DNA of 6,208 bases from Methanobacteriota archaeon (GTDB lineage Archaea; Thermoplasmatota; Poseidoniia; Poseidoniales; Poseidoniaceae). The stretch spans positions 1-6,208 of the forward strand of contig JABJFP010000060.1 in assembly GCA_018662715.1 (NCBI GenBank), read 5' to 3'. The stretch's first letter is position 1, and each line of letters begins with the position of its first letter. The translations under genes were made by a program, and so were the position numbers. The notes beneath the pieces are model-generated. The model had not been told where the DNA came from, ran no database searches, and worked only from the letters and a program-made list of their open reading frames with translations. Below, in pieces: positions 1 through 6,100 of this stretch.

Positions 1-864
1 AACCGTCTTGATTTGGCTGTAGAAAACGAAGAAGTCATCTTCGCCTACCAGTACTTTGACACAAATTCCAGCGAATGGGTGCTTTCAGATTTGAACAACA
101 AATCGCGAACCAATGAACAAGGAATCGCTTCCTTTAGCTGGAAATTCACTGGGCCAACGTGTGACGGTGTCCCAGGATGCAGCGGAGAGTGGAGAATTAC
201 CGCCTATTACGACGGCTCAACGTACTTTGCAGCCTCAACGGACAACATCACGCACGAAATCACTTACTTGGAAGGTAGCGATAACTTGGGAGCCAACAGT
301 TTGCTGTCTCCTGGAAACCTCGTCGCCTTTGCTATTGTATTGATGTCCCTCTTGATTGCAGGTGCGGTTTACTACCGACGTGTCCAAGAACGCCGACAAG
401 TGCAGGCACTACGAGGTATCTTGACCGACGCTATGATGCAACTTGAAGCAAGCAACGAATACATTGCAGCAATCTTTGATTGCTACAAGAGCCTCGTCAA
501 GCACTTCAAGAAATACGGCTTCATGAAGAAGGTCTACGAAACAGCTCGTGAATTCGAGGCTGCAGTCCGTACGGCGTTCAGCATGGTCCCAACCGACCAA
601 ATGGACGACTTCTTGTCAATCTTTGAGGAAGCCCGATATTCAGAACACACGATCGACGCTACACACCGTGACCGAGCCATTCAGACCCTTAACGGCATCA
701 CCAATTCCTTGACGATGTCTCTTGGAGAAGAATCGGTCGTGAAGCGCGTTGACGTGGCTAGCTTGTATGAGAACCAAACCAAGGCTGGACAATTTGTCGC
801 AGCCGATGGTACCGTTCGTCAAGCCGGAATCGTTGAAGGCGAAGGCTCAGATTTCAAGATTTGA
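1..864 (+). CDS. Membrane protein, 3' part: Ig-like ectodomain, TM helix, cytoplasmic DUF4129-type domain
   Basis: The reading frame is open at the left edge (first codons AAC CGT CTT GAT) and ends at TGA 862-864, so the gene is 5'-truncated; the TTG at 13 is not a convincing start. Counting the first codon as residue 1, residues 1-90 look like the end of a bacterial-type Ig-like domain, with beta-rich sequence, a GIASFSW strand, a TAYYDGSTYFAAS strand at about 67-79, and Cys 54 and 60 as a possible disulfide. Residues 107-125 are a hydrophobic helix followed by YYRR and further Arg, which places the C-terminus in the cytoplasm. Residues about 152-232 resemble DUF4129, with YKSLVKHFKKYGF, an ETAREFE motif and FEEARYSEHTI. 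DUF4129 is often found at the C-terminus of membrane-bound transglutaminase-like proteins, but no transglutaminase core is visible here. A surface or envelope role is inferred; the molecular function is unknown. The last 50 residues are polar and probably flexible. Confidence 0.85.
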   Translation, partial: NRLDLAVENEEVIFAYQYFDTNSSEWVLSDLNNKSRTNEQGIASFSWKFTGPTCDGVPGCSGEWRITAYYDGSTYFAASTDNITHEITYLEGSDNLGANSLLSPGNLVAFAIVLMSLLIAGAVYYRRVQERRQVQALRGILTDAMMQLEASNEYIAAIFDCYKSLVKHFKKYGFMKKVYETAREFEAAVRTAFSMVPTDQMDDFLSIFEEARYSEHTIDATHRDRAIQTLNGITNSLTMSLGEESVVKRVDVASLYENQTKAGQFVAADGTVRQAGIVEGEGSDFKI

Positions 865-959
865 AGCCGCTAGAGGGCCTGACTGCGTAGGGTGCATTTG
901 AGCGAGAGCCAGAGCAAATCCGCCTTAACCTTCAAAGGGTGGCGGTCCTGTGACGAATC
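865..959 (+). promoter_or_regulatory. Spacer with hairpin before the 960 gene
   Basis: This 95-bp spacer has no tRNA or ORF that I can support. It contains a foldable element at 921-944: CGCC (921-924) pairs with GGCG (941-944), ACC (928-930) pairs with GGT (938-940), a TTA bulge lies on the 5' side, and the loop is 7 nt. The hairpin ends 15 nt before the ATG at 960. TTAA (925-928) and TTCAAA (931-936) are weak TATA-like possibilities, the latter about 26 nt before the ATG. Whether this is a promoter, an RNA element or chance pairing cannot be decided from one sequence. Confidence 0.3.
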
Positions 960-1403
960 ATGGAAGACTGGAAAGCTCTCATTGACCAAGCCATGCAAAT
1001 TGAAACCTCAGACACCATTGGTGCTCATGGACTGTACGAAAAAGCTGTACGCGCAGCCCTTGCACAGTCACAAATGCTCCTTGGTGACCTTGAAGCTGCT
1101 CAGATTATTGAGTGCATCTATGGCGCTCTGGTGGCTTACTCTCAAACCGTTATGCTACGAATGAAGGCCGAAGACCCTGAAGTTGGAAGCCCAGACCATG
1201 CATTCCGCGCTGGACAAGCCTACGGAGTCAGTTGCATCTTGAATCACCTCATTGATCGCTTGACAGATGTAGCGGGAATTACTGCGCTTGGTGCTCTTGA
1301 CGATTTCTCGGACACACTTCACGACGAAATCATCATTCAAGCCCGCGCTTCCGGCCTTACGGTTGAGCTTCTGGACGCGAAAGGCGAAATCCTCCTCGAG
1401 TGA
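960..1403 (+). CDS. Hypothetical helical protein, 147 aa
   Basis: ATG 960 is the first usable start, since an in-frame TGA lies at 951-953; the stop is TGA 1401-1403. I do not recognise the family. The protein has no signal peptide or convincing transmembrane segment, so it is probably cytosolic. It reads as mostly alpha-helical: amphipathic stretches at about 1-15, 22-70 (rich in Ala, Leu and Gln), 79-103 and 107-130, then a short beta-like tail (LTVELLDAKGEILLE). It is acidic overall and has only two Cys (52 and 92), not arranged as a metal site. The coding pattern matches its neighbours, and no competing frame gives a sensible protein. Its position before the ribosomal-protein operon suggests it is a lineage gene of this neighbourhood, not part of the canonical operon, from which it is separated by 136 bp. 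An adaptor or helical-bundle role would be a guess. Confidence 0.75.
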   Translation: MEDWKALIDQAMQIETSDTIGAHGLYEKAVRAALAQSQMLLGDLEAAQIIECIYGALVAYSQTVMLRMKAEDPEVGSPDHAFRAGQAYGVSCILNHLIDRLTDVAGITALGALDDFSDTLHDEIIIQARASGLTVELLDAKGEILLE

Positions 1404-1539
1404 ATCCGAAACCCGAAAATCGCCTTACTGCTAGGGCTTAAACCGCTGGACAGCGGCGCGATGAGGATTGCACTCGCGTCGGTGCCTTCATAATGGGAGG
1501 GACGGTCGGCGACTTGCTTCAAAGCATCGAGGGAGTCAA
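1404..1539 (+). promoter_or_regulatory. Probable promoter/leader region of the rpl18e operon
   Basis: This 136-bp spacer precedes four packed genes, so the operon promoter should lie here. The best TATA-like stretch is CTTAAA at 1437-1442, which would start transcription near 1466 and leave a leader of about 70 nt; this is weak. Three small foldable elements are visible. CCGCT/AGCGG (1443-1447 with 1452-1456) closes a 4-nt loop. CGCGA/TCGCG starts at 1457 and closes a 12-nt loop. TGCT-TCAA-AGCA (1515-1526) is extended by CGA/TCG (1510-1512 with 1527-1529) across a CT bulge. The last hairpin sits immediately before the ribosome binding site. I looked for a tRNA-Leu, which precedes rpl18e in some haloarchaea, and found no T-arm or acceptor pairing. 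Confidence 0.4.
1529..1535 (+). promoter_or_regulatory. Shine-Dalgarno sequence of rpl18e
   Basis: GAGGGAG lies 4 nt before ATG 1540 and is partly complementary to the CCTCC core at the 3' end of archaeal 16S rRNA. It decides the rpl18e start in favour of 1540 over the upstream in-frame TTG at 1468, whose 24 extra residues do not belong to the L18e family. Confidence 0.5.
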
Positions 1540-1905
1540 ATGAGTAACCCAGAACGTAAGACAAACGCCCGACTGGTCAACATGATTGGCCAGTTGAAAG
1601 CCCAGTCTCGCGACACCGGAGTAGCTGTTTGGCGAGATGTGGCCTTGCGACTCTCAAAGAGCCGTAAGAATTGGGCCCAACCTAACCTTAGCCGTGTAAG
1701 CCGCTACGCCCCCGAGGGTGCAACCATCCTCGTACCGGGTAAGCTGCTTGGCTCAGGTGAGTTGACCAATGGTCATACCATCGCCGCCTACAGTGTCAGC
1801 AACGGCGCACGTGAGAAAATAGAAGCCGCTGGAGGTCGTTTTATGACCTACGGCGAGCTGATGAACGAAAACCCAACAGGCACGGGGGTTGTTATCCTTG
1901 GATGA
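1540..1905 (+). CDS. rpl18e: 50S ribosomal protein L18e
   Basis: This 121-residue protein is the archaeal/eukaryotic large-subunit protein L18e, which has no bacterial counterpart under that family name. Its length is typical of archaeal members. Diagnostic segments are the N-terminal NPERKTNARLV, the central VPGKLLGSGELT at about 65-76, and the C-terminal GGRFMTYGELMNENPTGTGV at about 98-117, a Gly-rich tail like the family's ENPKGSGV pattern. The many Lys and Arg in residues 6-56 suit rRNA binding. It is the first gene of a co-directional block rpl18e-rpl13-rps9-rpoN, an order known from many Euryarchaeota, and its 3' end overlaps the proposed rpl13 start by 8 bp, which suggests translational coupling. 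ATG 1540 is supported by the family N-terminus and a purine-rich ribosome binding site. Confidence 0.96.
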   Translation: MSNPERKTNARLVNMIGQLKAQSRDTGVAVWRDVALRLSKSRKNWAQPNLSRVSRYAPEGATILVPGKLLGSGELTNGHTIAAYSVSNGAREKIEAAGGRFMTYGELMNENPTGTGVVILG

Positions 1906-2383
1906 AACAACCTACGTATTCGACGCCGATGGACTCATTTTGGGTCGTCTGGCTTCCGCCTCTGCGGAACTCTTGCTCAAAGCAGCACGAGAGCACCGTG
2001 ATGACAAAGTTATCATCATCAACGCAGAGAAAGCAATCGTCTCCGGACGACCACGATCTGTTCTTGACAACTATCACGCAAAGTATGCGTTGAACCACGC
2101 CCGTAAGGGTCCGTTCTACCCACGTATGCCAGACATGATCCTCAAGCGCTCTGTCCGAGGTATGCTACCGTACCAAAAGAAGAGCAGTGGCCGTCGTGCT
2201 CTTCGCAACCTACGAGTTGAAATTGGATGCCCAAGCCATTTGGCTGGCGACCTACCTGAAGGACACCAACACGGTGACGACAGCAAATTCCGACGAGACC
2301 TTCCTGAGCGTTTCATCCGTCTGGGCGACATTAGCGCAGACTTGGGTGCCCCAACGCATCGATGGACCGGAGGTGAACAATGA
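1898..2383 (+). CDS. rpl13: 50S ribosomal protein L13
   Basis: Large-subunit protein L13 (uL13), an rRNA-binding protein, 161 residues from the chosen start. Family signatures are FDADGLILGRLAS (8-20), VIIINAEKAIVSG (38-50), the Tyr/His/Lys-rich YHAKYALNHARKGPF (59-73), and MILKRSVRGMLPYQKKSSGRRALRNLRV (80-107, given here only as key blocks RSVRGMLPY and GRRALRNLRV). No ATG in this frame lies near the expected N-terminus. TTG 1898 gives MDETTYVFDADG and is preceded by a G-run at 1884-1888 at suitable spacing; TTG 1889 would add three residues. The start overlaps rpl18e by 8 bp, and the stop overlaps rps9 through ATGA. The C-terminal 45 residues are rich in charged residues, Asp, Pro and His, and I cannot match them to a specific L13 motif; they may be a lineage-specific tail. 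Confidence 0.95.
   Translation: MDETTYVFDADGLILGRLASASAELLLKAAREHRDDKVIIINAEKAIVSGRPRSVLDNYHAKYALNHARKGPFYPRMPDMILKRSVRGMLPYQKKSSGRRALRNLRVEIGCPSHLAGDLPEGHQHGDDSKFRRDLPERFIRLGDISADLGAPTHRWTGGEQ
2369..2376 (+). promoter_or_regulatory. Strong Shine-Dalgarno for rps9 inside the 3' end of rpl13
   Basis: GGAGGTGA matches the archaeal anti-Shine-Dalgarno almost perfectly and lies within the last codons of rpl13. It serves either of two adjacent ATG codons, at 2380 (6 nt after GGAGG) or 2383 (9 nt after). Such a strong site inside the upstream gene suggests that S9 is initiated independently as well as by coupling across the ATGA overlap. Confidence 0.8.
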
Positions 2384-2817
2384 TGGCAGCACGAAAGAAA
2401 AAATCAGTTGAATCCTCAGGAAAGCGCAAGACAGCCGTTGCACGTGCATCGGTAAAGGCCGGAAAAGGCCGTGTTCGCGTCAACTCAGAACCTATTGAAA
2501 TTCTTCAACCTTCACTTGCTCGCCGCAAGTCCATGGAACCGTTGGTCATTGCCGACGCCATGAACCGCTTGAGCAAGGTTGACATTTCCATCACCACCAA
2601 CGGTGGGGGAATCATGGGACAAACCGACGCTATCCGAACCGCTATCGCCCGTGGCCTTGTCCACTACAATGGCGGAGCAGAAGGCATTGATGAGGAACTT
2701 CGTGACGAGTACCTGCGCTTCGACCGCAGTCTTCTCGTTAACGACCCACGTCGTAAGGAGCCTAAACATCAACTCGGCCGAGGTGCTCGCCGCAAGAAGC
2801 AGAAGTCTTACCGTTGA
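2380..2817 (+). CDS. rps9: 30S ribosomal protein S9
   Basis: Small-subunit protein S9 (uS9), 145 residues from ATG 2380 or 144 from ATG 2383. Family signatures are SGKRKTAVARASVKAGKGRV at about 13-32, NGGGIMGQTDAIRTAIARGL at about 74-93, and a basic end RFDRSLLVNDPRRKEPKHQL followed by GRGARRKKQKSYR. The invariant C-terminal Arg-ended tail of this family reaches the P-site tRNA in the decoding centre. The first dozen residues are a short Lys-rich extension. The start codon overlaps the rpl13 stop as ATGA, and rpoN follows after only 9 bp, so the gene is clearly part of the operon. Confidence 0.97.
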   Translation: MMAARKKKSVESSGKRKTAVARASVKAGKGRVRVNSEPIEILQPSLARRKSMEPLVIADAMNRLSKVDISITTNGGGIMGQTDAIRTAIARGLVHYNGGAEGIDEELRDEYLRFDRSLLVNDPRRKEPKHQLGRGARRKKQKSYR

Positions 2818-2826
2818 AGTGATATT

Positions 2827-3030
2827 ATGATTATTCCAGTACGATGTTTCAGCTGTGGAGCCGTTGTTGCCCACAAATGGGAAGAATTCAAACTTTTGTT
2901 GAGCGAAGGCAAAACCGACGCAGAAGCCCTTGATGAAGTGGGCCTCGACCGTTACTGTTGCCGACGCATGTATGTAGGCCACCTTGATCTCATCCAAGAG
3001 ATCATACCGTTCAGTGCAGCACGAAACTGA
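2827..3030 (+). CDS. rpoN: DNA-directed RNA polymerase subunit N (RPB10 homologue)
   Basis: The 67-residue length is normal for archaeal RpoN, the counterpart of eukaryotic RPB10. It is a small zinc-binding subunit that helps assemble the D/L/N/P platform of archaeal RNA polymerase; it is unrelated to bacterial sigma-54, which shares the symbol. The N-terminal MIIPVRCFSCG supplies the first pair of zinc ligands (Cys 7 and Cys 10), and DRYCCRRMYVGHLDLI supplies the second (Cys 44 and Cys 45), so all four ligands are intact. The helical middle (residues 16-40, with LDEVGLDRYC) is also typical. ATG 2827 is fixed by the conserved MIIPVRC start; AAGTGAT just upstream is a weak Shine-Dalgarno. It follows rps9 by 9 bp. 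Confidence 0.97.
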   Translation: MIIPVRCFSCGAVVAHKWEEFKLLLSEGKTDAEALDEVGLDRYCCRRMYVGHLDLIQEIIPFSAARN

Positions 3031-3039
3031 ATTCACAAC

Positions 3040-3114
3040 GGGCCCGTGGGTTAGCTTGGCCTATACTTGGCGGCTGGGGGCCGTCAGACCCCGGTTCAAA
3101 TCCGGGCGGGCCCA
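3040..3114 (+). tRNA. tRNA-Pro (anticodon GGG)
   Basis: A cloverleaf can be folded by hand over 75 nt. Acceptor GGGCCCG (3040-3046) pairs with CGGGCCC (3107-3113), with discriminator A at 3114. The T stem CCCGG/CCGGG (3090-3094 with 3102-3106) closes a TTCAAAT loop. The anticodon stem GGCGG/CCGTC (3069-3073 with 3081-3085, one G-U pair) closes CTGGGGG, giving anticodon GGG at 3076-3078 for proline codon CCC, and CCU by wobble. The D arm (3049-3067) is weak, with a GU pair and one mismatch, but it keeps the GG and A14/A21 positions. The variable loop is 4 nt. No CCA is encoded and no intron is present. It lies 9 bp after rpoN and may be co-transcribed with it. Confidence 0.93.
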
Positions 3115-3121
3115 TCCCTTG

Positions 3122-3138
3122 AATGACTCTTAGTCATT
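3122..3138. repeat. Perfect 7-bp inverted repeat after tRNA-Pro
   Basis: AATGACT (3122-3128) and AGTCATT (3132-3138) are exact reverse complements separated by CTT. The dyad starts 7 nt after the tRNA 3' end and lies just upstream of the TATA-like box of the next gene. As DNA it could be an operator for a dimeric regulator of the surface-protein gene; as RNA it could be a hairpin that bounds the tRNA-containing transcript. No T-run of an archaeal terminator follows directly. Confidence 0.5.
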
Positions 3139-3154
3139 GACGCGAAGCCTTTGG

Positions 3155-3162
3155 TTTGATAT
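3155..3162 (+). promoter_or_regulatory. TATA-like box for the surface-protein gene, leaderless transcript likely
   Basis: TTTGATAT is centred about 26-27 nt before the A of ATG 3185. That is the usual archaeal distance from TATA box to transcription start, so the mRNA would begin at or next to the start codon. This suits the lack of a well-spaced Shine-Dalgarno: the GGAG at 3166-3169 is 15 nt away. Purines (CGAAG, 3143-3147) lie upstream, roughly where a BRE would be. The promoter is inferred from spacing alone. Confidence 0.45.
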
Positions 3163-3184
3163 GGCGGAGAGTTAACGCAGACTC

Positions 3185-6100
3185 ATGCGAAGCCTACCCG
3201 CCTTTCTCCTCATCTCCTTGATGGTCACCATGGCCTGGGTCCCGATGGTGCCTGCAGCAGACAGCACTGTCACAGTAAATACGACTTGGTCTGGAACTGT
3301 AGTTCTTGATGGAAACGTTACTGTTGACCAAGGAGTTACGCTGACCCTTGAGCCTGGAACAACAGTTGACGCTAAGACATATTCGTTAACGGTTGAGGGT
3401 ACATTGAACGCAGACCAAGCGTCATTCTTCTCCTCAACGCCCCCACTCACTCAAGGCTCACACGGCCAAGGATTGTGGGTCGGTCTCGTTATCTCACCAA
3501 CAGGGATCGCAACACTTGACGATGTAACGATTTCAAATGCCTCAGCAGCTCTTCGTGTTGAAGGAACTTTGAATGCGAACGGCCTCACTCTCAACGATGC
3601 ATACCGAGGCATTGCTATCCATGGTGGTACTGCCACTGTTGACGACCTAACTGCCCGAGCCATGGATTATGAAGCCGTCTATCTTGATTCTGGTTCGCTG
3701 ACTTTGGACAATGCCGTAGTGACAGATACTGCAGTTGGCCTAGAATCCTCAGGTTCTGCAAGCGTGACTAACTTTGACGTTTCTCAATCCGGAATTGGTG
3801 TGCGGGCATTCGCAGGGTCTCTCCATATCGACGGGCTTGAAATTGACGATGCAGCCGTTGGAATTGCGGCTGCTCCTGGAGCCGACATCAACATCTCAAA
3901 TGTTATTGGACACGATCTTTCCATCGCAATTGATGCGGCAAACTCGGACAATCTCAAGATTCACCAGGCTGTTCTTTCCGGACAGCGAATGCTGGTGGGA
4001 GTCTCTGTCTCGGGGTTGGAACTTCACGATGTTGAATTTAACGCCACTCTTCCAGATACTCGCTACGCCATGGATGTCAAATGTTCAGGCCAGTGCGTGT
4101 ATGATGAACTAACACTCCTCAATACTTCCCGAGGGATGTCACTCTCTGGTAGCGGTACTCATGAATTAACAAACAGTCAAATTATGGCCAGCCAGCAGGC
4201 AATCTTTGCATCAGGCGCTGGACATTTGGAGATCACAGATTCGAATATTATTAGCGATGGAGTTGGTCTCAACATACAAACGCCAACCTCCCTCCTTTCA
4301 ACGGTTAGTGTGGCCTTAGGCGGTGCTCAAACAACGGGAATTGATGTGTTGGGTGGAGTACATGATTGGGACGGTATTTCCATCCACAAGTCCTTCCAAT
4401 CCGGAGACACGTCTTCCATTGGTGTGAACGCATGGTATGCCGACCTCAATGTAGGCGAATTCACCTCAGAGAATACCTCTATCGGGATGCGATTGGAGCG
4501 GAGCACTGCTGGAGTTACTACATTCACTGCTCATCAAGGCACAACCGCAGGCCTCCATCTCATTAGCAGTGATTTCACTGGTGAGGACATCTCTACACTT
4601 GCACAGAACCATGGCGTCCACTTGGTCGGTCAATCGCATCTTCAAGTTACCAACTTGACAGGGACACTTCACGATGTTGCCCTTCTCATGGAGGTTTCAT
4701 CTACAGCCACAGTCCGCTTCTTTGAACCGACCAATACGGCACAAGGAGCAGGCGATGCTTCTGGCCAAGGAGTGCTCTATTACGGGAGCGAGAGTTCCCC
4801 AACAGTCAACACAATGGAATCTTACTTCTTGGAAGAAACTCCCGTGACGTTCACCGATTTGGACGGCCAACCCCTCGAAGCGAATGTCATTGTGCACGGG
4901 TTTGAATTTGTAGCAAACGAAAACGGAGCGCTAACCCTCCCGCTCTCATCTTCAGGCTCCCTCATAGACGCTACCTACCAAGGAGCTGGCGTTCGTGTCG
5001 TACTTACGGGCGGTTACATTGGACAATCCGTTCAGGTTCCGATTATTCCAACCGGGGATTGGACCATTCCGTCAAACAAAGTCGTCATCTTAGGAGCGCG
5101 TCCTGACGGAGCATCCCATCAACTAACGGGCAGTCTCACGATTTCAGACGGGGCTCAATTGACGCTCGTTCATACCAACCTCATCGTCCCTGCTTCAGAA
5201 TCTATCTCTATCCTCGGCAATGGTGTGTTAGAAGGCGAAGGAAGTCTGATTCAAGCGCCGTCACTCTCCGTGTCCCCTCAAGGACGCCTCGGGGCAGTTG
5301 CGAGCGTTATTGATGAAGAATCATTTTTGACAATTGACAGCAATGTATCGTGGAACTGTGCCGTTCAAAAACAGGTCAATGGGGTTCACTTTGACGGTAG
5401 CCTGGCGCTCCAACCGTTCTGCGAGGTCCGTCAAAACGAAGGAAGAGTACCTCCCCAAGTATCCGTTCTTAACGATGCTAAATTTGAATCCTTTTCACAG
5501 GCATACGTGACAGTTTTGGACAAAGGCTCCCCTCTGGAAGGAGCGTTGATTTCTGTGTCTGGAGCAACCACTCAAACCAACAGCGACGGATATGGCTTCG
5601 TTTCCCATCCATCGCTTGTTGTTGATAGTTCAGGCGAGACTTGGTATGGAACGGTGATGGTAACAATTTCAGCAAACGGCCTTTTGGATTTCATCTCTTG
5701 GGATACAAACACTTCGTTTGAGCACACGTTCATGGCCTCAACCCTTCCTTCTGGAACGGTTAACGATTGGCTGGTCCTTGAGAAACAGTGGAGCCCATAC
5801 ACGCTTGCATCGTCGCTCATACTCTCAAAAGACGCTACCATGACGGTCCAAGACGGCGTATCGCTTCGAGTGTCCAATGGTGCAACTATTACCGTGAACG
5901 GCACATTGGATGTGGATGAAGCCACACTTGCTTCCACAGGCTCAGGTGCACGTTGGGGCGGCCTCATCCTCGGAGATTCCGCTGGAGCATCAATTGACCT
6001 CGCTGGCACAACACTTGTTGAATCCGCTCCTGCGGTTCGTATTGACGGTGACGGTTCTTTCAGTGCTAATGGTGTGTTCTTTGCCCGCTCCGCATCGGAG

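Noticed and set aside
1468..1539. N-terminal extension of L18e from TTG 1468
   Set aside because: The extra 24 residues (MHSRRCLHN...) are not L18e-like, and ATG 1540 has the family N-terminus and a ribosome binding site.
1404..1539. Possible tRNA-Leu upstream of rpl18e
   Set aside because: No T-arm with a TTCRANY loop and no 7-bp acceptor pairing could be found.
1889..2093. ORF starting at ATG 1902 in another frame, right at the rpl18e stop
   Set aside because: Although it begins with ATG and looks like an ATGA overlap, its translation has no L13 features; the L13 frame is offset from it and clearly real.
2512..3036. 174-codon minus-strand ORF across rps9 and rpoN
   Set aside because: It lies opposite two unmistakable conserved genes, and its translation (Val/Ala/Thr-rich, no motif) is a shadow of their codon usage.
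3040..3114. tRNA-Pro 3' end as an att site of an integrated element
   Set aside because: No second copy of the tRNA 3' end and no integrase is visible within the window, so it is raised only as a question in the synteny finding.
3172..3663. Adjacent minus-strand ORFs opposite the start of the surface gene
   Set aside because: They are antisense shadows of low-complexity Thr/Val/Ser coding sequence, with no start signals of their own.
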